DNA of 64,000 nt, from contig JACGWO010000006.1 of assembly GCA_034509735.1 (NCBI GenBank), forward strand, positions 5,409,001 through 5,473,000, written 5' to 3'. The notes beneath the pieces are model-generated. The model made no database searches. It saw only the letters and a program-made list of their open reading frames with translations, and was not told the origin of the DNA. Both the position numbers and the translations under genes were made by a program. Source of the DNA: Sesamum alatum (Eukaryota > Streptophyta > Magnoliopsida > Lamiales > Pedaliaceae). Below are positions 59,151 to 64,000 of the stretch, one piece after another (positions within the stretch are counted from its first letter, which is position 1; every line of letters begins with the position of its first letter).

Positions 59151-59484
59151 TGGAAAATTACTTTTTTTTTTTTTTCCCCATATTTTAGGGCCTTTTTTGA
59201 TTTGACCTCATTTGTCTCACATTTAGTCCTATTTGTTCAAAAAAAAATTCAAATTTGGTCCCAAACAGCATTTTTTGTCAAATTGTTAACGAAGCCGTCA
59301 AGTCTGTTATTGGAGCAAGACCCTGCGACTGTTGACGTCTCCATTAACAATTTAATGAAAAGTGCCGTTTGGGACCAAATTTGAGAAAAAATTGAATGAA
59401 TGAGACTAAATGTGAGACAAAAGCAACAAACGGGATCAAATCAAAAAAGATCCTAAAATATGAGACCAAAAATAAAATTTTCCC
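59151..59484. mobile_element. foldback MITE
   Basis: Arms such as 'ttttttgatttga' on the left and 'tcaaatcaaaaaa' on the right fold over most of the element; it ends ...TTTTCCC. It is flanked by TATAAATTTC on both sides (59141-59150 and 59485-59494). Non-coding. Confidence 0.75.
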
Positions 59485-60196
59485 TATAAATTTCCAAGCC
59501 ACCTAATCTCATCACTCTCAACATTTAACACAACCCTTACATGATAAACTAACTTAAACGAGACGTAAATCTTGTACATATTTTTCCGTACATACGTTAA
59601 ACAAAATAAATGGTATTATATCAACGTGTGTGTACTATATGCATCTTACTTTAAAATTAGGATTAAATGAATTTTTGCCCTATAACTATATCCCATTCTC
59701 ATTTTAGTTCTTTATCATTTTAAAATTTCAAAAAGGTCCTATATCTTTTTAATTGTCACAATTTTGGTCATACTTTCGCTGAAAGTTTTTCAAAGTTATC
59801 GAAAATTTCTAACATGACATTTTAAATTGGGAAAAGTGTTTTTATTGGTTGATTTATGCATGACATGACAATTGCATGACTTTAATTATAGAAAAGAATG
59901 TTGATGTGGCATTACTTAAAAACAAAATTATTTTTTCTTATTTTTTTAAAAATAATAATAATATTTTTTCCTCCAATTATATATTATTAAATAATTAAAT
60001 ATTATTGTAATTTAAATATATTGATAAATTATATTATTAAATATTATACAAAAATGAATAAATATTATTAATAATATTCATCATTATACGTATGTTAAAG
60101 TGAAAAAATATTTTAATTATTTATATTTAAAAAAAATAAATTGTTTTACTTATTTTTTTAAAAATGAAATAATATTTATATAATTATATATATATA

Positions 60197-60228
<32 letters not shown>

Positions 60229-60229
60229 C

Positions 60230-60545
60230 ATCGCTGTCAAAACTCTAGGCGACGGCAGTTGTCGCCTTAAGAGGAAAAGGAGCGTCGCCATCACCAAGGC
60301 TGACCGATAACGACACCTGTTTCCTGTGATGTCGCCCAAGTTGGGGGATGACGACGCCCTTCCTTTTCTAGGCGATCCCGATTGGCCTGATCTAGGGCAA
60401 GTCACCGTTGCCCAAATCTAGGTCAAGTCGCAGTGGCCCAGATCGTGGGCGACAGTGCCGCCCCCTTTCCCTCTTTGGGCGATAGTTGCCGTCGTCCAAA
60501 CGTTTGTCGACGACGGCGCGACGAGGTGACGGTGGCTGCCGCCAT
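60230..60545. other. GC-rich segment inside the foldback element
   Basis: About 300 bp of GC-rich sequence rich in GGCGAC/GTCGCC motifs in both orientations, in a strongly AT-rich setting. It is bordered by (AT)n at 60195-60230. Open frames are short and not recognised. It may be captured host DNA or part of an old tandem repeat. Confidence 0.6.
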
Positions 60546-60740
60546 ATGTATGTATATATTTAATTGTGTATATATATTACAAAACTCATTTCCCTCAAAT
60601 TATATAATATAATTATGTAATTTAACCCCCAATCCATGTCATTTGGGTGAAATGGCTAATAATGTTACCTTAATTTTTTTTAATAACTAACCTTAATATA
60701 TTTTTTTAATAATTAAAGTCATGCAATTGTCATGTCATGC

Positions 60741-61054
60741 CACTATAAGAAATATAACATTTAACATGACTAATATGGTTAATACTAAATAGTCATAGCA
60801 AATAGTCATTAATCACGGCCACACAATGATTGTCGACCATGATTTTTGCGAGGGTGACTAAAACATTTGACATGGCTAAAAAAACAATGGCGAATGCTTT
60901 TACCATGGCTCTTAGCCGTGTCAAATAAGTTTTTCATGGTGGAAAAGTTAATTTTTGTATCGATTTTATTTAACCATAGTCAATAATAGTTATTTAACAC
61001 GATTTTTAGGCATAGTCATTAAAAATGTAGCCAATAATGATATTTTTTCTAGTG
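60741..61054. mobile_element. non-autonomous CACTA element, 314 bp
   Basis: CACTATAAGAAAT at the left and ...TTTTTTCTAGTG at the right give the CACTA termini. A perfect 3-bp duplicate TGC flanks it (60738-60740 and 61055-61057). Subterminal 'catggctaa' and 'catagtca' motifs repeat in both orientations. Removing it with one TGC restores pairing of the host element's right arm with its left arm. Confidence 0.92.
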
Positions 61055-61270
61055 TGCATAATGAAGCAATAAAAACACTTCCCCCAATTTAAGATGCCAC
61101 GTACATCAAAAATTACGGACGACTTTGAAGAAATTTTGGCGAATGGTGGATCAATATTGTGACAATTAAAAAGTTACGTACAACACCTTTTGAAACCCTA
61201 GAAGGATAATAACTATAATGAGAACGAAATATAGTTACTGGATCAAAAATACCTTTAATCCTTCAAATTA

Positions 61271-62035
61271 TAATTTAATTTCATTGTACTTTTTAACTTC
61301 TAAAAAAATACGTATCAATCACATATTGGTACGCAAGTGGTGATAGAAGATCATCTTCATTATTTTTGGTAGATTCATTAATTTTCTGTCTTCATGTGTT
61401 TGGTTTCTAACATACAGCAACCAGACATATATCTGAACATATAAACCATTACATTCATACAACTTACTCGAGATTCAATCTCGAAGTCCTCGACTTGGAA
61501 CGTTTCAGACCGATCCTGAGGAGTTGGTTTTATACCCACCAATTTATGCGCAACTCAACTCAATGGGTTTAACCAATTAGTCTGTGGGCATTTGTTGTGA
61601 CATTGAAACGCCATTCAATGTAAATAATAAGCACAACAAACACATTTTGTCAGTGATGAATACTTACTTTATTCATCAGTATAATATTACTTTGATAAAG
61701 ATCGACGAATAGTTCCCAGAACAGCCAATCTAATTGACTTTCTGGTCACCTATTCTAACAATCTACCACTTGACCACAAAGCCAATTACCCATGTTGCTC
61801 AGAGCATTCTGAGCATGAGCAATCTACGATACCGGCTCGGTCTCGTGGGTCTACTATATTTCTCTGCTGAAGTGACACATACACAACCACAACATATTTA
61901 TATATATAGGAAATTCTAGCATAGACGATCATGTGTCCAGACCTGGACTAATTATATAGTAAGTGAATATTAATATACAGTTCAGAGAGATTGAATAATG
62001 ACACGACAAGTATATTACACTTGCTATACAGGTGA
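61271..62035. other. intergenic region downstream of the DMP gene
   Basis: No gene is recognised. 61440-61640 has moderate GC and no open frame of note. The DMP 3' UTR would lie at the right edge (minus strand, below 62036). Confidence 0.4.
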
Positions 62036-62764
62036 TCAGTTCGACCTGGCCGTGACGCCCGGTTTGAACTTATCAGTAGGCATGTCTGCGTATCCAATTC
62101 CTCGTCGCGTAGTGGGGAAGATCATGAACAAGAAACTGGAGAAAACCCCAGCTGCCAGAGGCAAATTCACCACCAACACATCCAAATCCGCTGCAAAGAA
62201 ACAGCTCTGGACATCGCTGTCGCTCAGAGCAAACGCCAAGAACACGAACAACGACACGAACGCATGAACAAAGTCTATCAAACTTATCCTGAATTTGGAC
62301 AAATCCATCCTCGTACTACCGTTGTTCATCTCTTCGTCTTCATGATCACTACTCTCCAGCATTTGTTGATCATGGCTGCTGCTGCTACTGTTGAAGATGT
62401 AGAGTCCCTTGAAGGTGGCAATCCCATAGTAGAGTTTCCCATTGTTGTCCGTGAAGCTGTCGGTGAATGACGAGAAGAAGCAAATAACTGCGCAGAAGGC
62501 TAAGAGGCTTGTCGTCAGGCATTTGTTGGATAATTGACACATACCCTGATTGGAAAACGAAGGGATTAGGGTCCGGAAGGCGAGGACTGTGCCCGTCGGG
62601 AGGAGGTTTGCTAGGTTGGCCGCGCTGGCTAACGTTTTATGGACCGGGTGAGCGGAGGAAGTGGTGGGGTCGACGTTCTTTGGCCGACGTGGCGGCGGCG
62701 GTGGTGGTGGTGGTGATTGTTCAAGAGCCATGATGGTGGTGGTGGTGGGAGGATTGAGTTTCAT
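62036..62764 (-). CDS. DUF679 domain membrane protein (DMP family)
   Basis: Plant-specific four-span membrane protein of the DMP family, whose members act in membrane remodelling, senescence and, for some, gamete fusion. Single exon. Read from MKLNPP (62764) it has 242 residues; from the second Met, MALEQ (62731), it has 231. I cannot decide between them; longer upstream Mets add unconserved sequence. The N-terminus is Pro-rich. Membrane segments: LANLLPTGTVLAFRTLIPSF, SLLAFCAVICFFSSFTD, LIDFVHAFVSLFVFLAFAL and VNLPLAAGVFSSFLFMIFP. Family hallmarks LPTGT, DSF...GK.YYG..T, D.VHA and FPTTR.G.GY are present. The Ser/Asp-rich loop between spans 2 and 3 is long and variable. It resembles the DMP3-6 type more than the DMP8/9 sperm type, from memory. 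The gene stands alone and faces the SAR1 side. Confidence 0.92.
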   Translation of the reverse strand: MKLNPPTTTTIMALEQSPPPPPPPPRRPKNVDPTTSSAHPVHKTLASAANLANLLPTGTVLAFRTLIPSFSNQGMCQLSNKCLTTSLLAFCAVICFFSSFTDSFTDNNGKLYYGIATFKGLYIFNSSSSSHDQQMLESSDHEDEEMNNGSTRMDLSKFRISLIDFVHAFVSLFVFLAFALSDSDVQSCFFAADLDVLVVNLPLAAGVFSSFLFMIFPTTRRGIGYADMPTDKFKPGVTARSN

Positions 62765-63156
62765 GGTTTGGTTAGTTATAGGATTCTTGTCTTGTTTTTG
62801 GTTAGTTTGATGATGTTTTATAGAGAGATGTTTTGGAGAAATTGAGAGTTGTTTGAGTTTGGGTTTAAGATATGTAAGAATACACACAATGAACATGTGA
62901 TATAAGCCTCTTTTTTGAGAGGTTATGACGTTAGGGTTAGGGGGGTTTTGGGCTCCTAATTTGTGTATGCTAAACAAGGCATCTCTGATGTCACTTTGCT
63001 TGGCCTTGCTTGTAATAATAAATAACCAATTGATGATCAAATTAGCATATTGACTACGTAATTCTTTATCGTTTAATTATCAAGATTGTATTTTAATGAG
63101 TTAATTTTAAGTCAGTTAGGATCGGGTTTGGTCAAATATGAAGAAATTACACGGCA
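62765..63156. promoter_or_regulatory. upstream region of the DMP gene
   Basis: This holds the 5' UTR and promoter on the minus strand. A TTATATCA stretch near 62898-62905 could serve as a TATA-like box. No other motif is supported. Confidence 0.4.
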
Positions 63157-63165
63157 AGTATAATA

Positions 63166-63614
63166 GGATTAAATGTATTTTTGGTCCTATAACTTAGGTC
63201 ATTTGGCATTTCGTTCTTTAACTTTTTAAGGTAGCATTTTACTCCTGCATCTTTTTAATTTTTACAATTTTTGTCCTTTTGTTCGCCGGAGTTCACCTCC
63301 GCCGGCGAGAAGGATCCGACAAAAGAAGAACTGAAATCGCGAAAATTATTAAAAAATGTAGGACCAAAATGCTGCTCTAGAAAGTTAAAGGACAAAAATA
63401 CTGACAGAAATGGGTCAATAGGAACAAAAGCCTCAATTTTAAAATATCACGTTAGAGGCACATGCATTTTTCAGGCGAAAAGGGTGAACTCCGGCGAAAA
63501 AATGACTAAAATTACGAAAACTAGAAAAATATAGGACCAAAATGCTACCCTAGAAAGTTAAAGGACGAAAACATCAAATGACTTAAGTTACGGGACCAAA
63601 AATACATTTAAGCC
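63166..63614. mobile_element. Mutator-like foldback MITE ('ggattaaatgtattttt' family)
   Basis: GGATTAAATGTATTTTTGG on the left and ...CCAAAAATACATTTAAGCC on the right; inner arms 'cgccggagttcacc' and 'gggtgaactccggcg' also pair. The 9-bp flanks AGTATAATA and AGGGTAATA share 7 positions. Same family as 59660-61261. Confidence 0.82.
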
Positions 63615-64000
63615 AGGGTAATATGCATGATGTGTGGTTAGTGTGTATAATTTAATAAAAGTGACTAATCACAAGACACGTATGTATTATACTTTTCATG
63701 CATGTGGTTCGAAGCAAGCAGATTTGATCTGGATAAGAATTCTCCTGTTCAAATTGATAAAAACACTATGGTTCTATTTCTTGGGAGCTTCTCACCACTC
63801 TTTTTTCTGGAATTCATGAACATATATAAAATTATACTTTTAGTACTTATAAAGGTGGTTATACAAAATTCACCCCACACTTTATAGATCTTTTCAAAAT
63901 ATCCCAAAATTTAAAAAATCACGCAAATTAAATAGTTCCAGAACCCCAATTGGTTTGTTAGTTTTCTAACAGAAATATCACAGGGTAATTAATATCAAAA
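63615..64000. other. AT-rich end of the window
   Basis: No gene is seen. The last 150 bp ('ggtggttatacaaaattcacc...ttctaacag') may be one arm of another foldback element continuing beyond the window. Confidence 0.35.

Larger units (their letters stand above)
59660..61261. mobile_element. long foldback Mutator-like element with nested CACTA
   Basis: GGATTAAATGAATTTTTG on the left and ...CAAAAATACCTTTAATCC on the right. The arms stay inverted for about 300 bp ('catgacatgacaattgcatgact' region on each side). The 9-bp flanks TTAAAATTA and TTCAAATTA share 8 positions. The right arm is split by a CACTA element (60741-61054). The central part holds a GC-rich segment (60230-60545). No transposase is seen. 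A 449-bp relative is at 63166. Confidence 0.85.

Noticed and set aside
62264..62733. Plus-strand open frames opposite the DMP gene
   Set aside because: They are shadows of the minus-strand coding sequence and have no recognisable product.

Overview
The window looks like nuclear DNA of a dicot plant. It is AT-rich, its genes carry GT-AG introns, and it encodes an HDEL-tailed calreticulin, a plastid-type dihydrolipoyl dehydrogenase, a SAR1 GTPase and a plant-specific DMP (DUF679) membrane protein. The transposable elements are typical of plants: Tat-lineage Ty3/gypsy, Helitrons, hAT, PIF/Harbinger, CACTA and Mutator-like MITEs. I cannot name the species; an asterid is only a guess.

Layout. 1-8.9 kb is a mosaic of three AT-rich repeat families, called A, B and C here. 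Family A carries a tRNA-Val(CAC) gene or its decayed remains, B is a non-autonomous Helitron, and a 283-bp Helitron is nested in one A copy. 8.94-18.42 kb is a nearly full-length but inactivated Tat-type Ty3/gypsy element (called element 1) with 5-bp target duplications, two RNase H domains, a 57-bp tandem array and a spliced antisense gene. 18.4-25.1 kb holds a third A copy with an intact-looking tRNA-Val, a 100-bp fragment of calreticulin exon 4, several foldback MITEs, and a hAT element with a Harbinger-like element inside it. 25.1-30.28 kb is a gag-only Tat-like element (element 2) whose 3' LTR is cut to about 23 bp. 32.5-36.3 kb is calreticulin. 37.4-44.6 kb is a minus-strand gag-only Tat-like element (element 3) whose 3' LTR is split by a 2.5-kb Helitron. 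45.3-51.6 kb is plastidial LPD, followed by a solo LTR at 52.4-53.1 kb. 55.3-58.1 kb is SAR1, then tRNA-Ala(AGC), more nested MITEs at 59.1-61.3 kb, and a minus-strand DMP gene at 62.0-62.8 kb.

The protein genes are independent transcription units: an ER chaperone, the E3 of plastid pyruvate dehydrogenase, the COPII GTPase and a DMP membrane protein. Calreticulin and SAR1 both serve the early secretory pathway, but nothing in the sequence links them. The calreticulin promoter carries an exact ERSE-I match (CCAAT-N9-CCACG), which fits induction by ER stress.

The most unusual pattern is that all three Tat-like elements carry a tandem array downstream of their coding region. The three arrays are unrelated in sequence, but in each the repeat unit contains a dyad able to form a hairpin.
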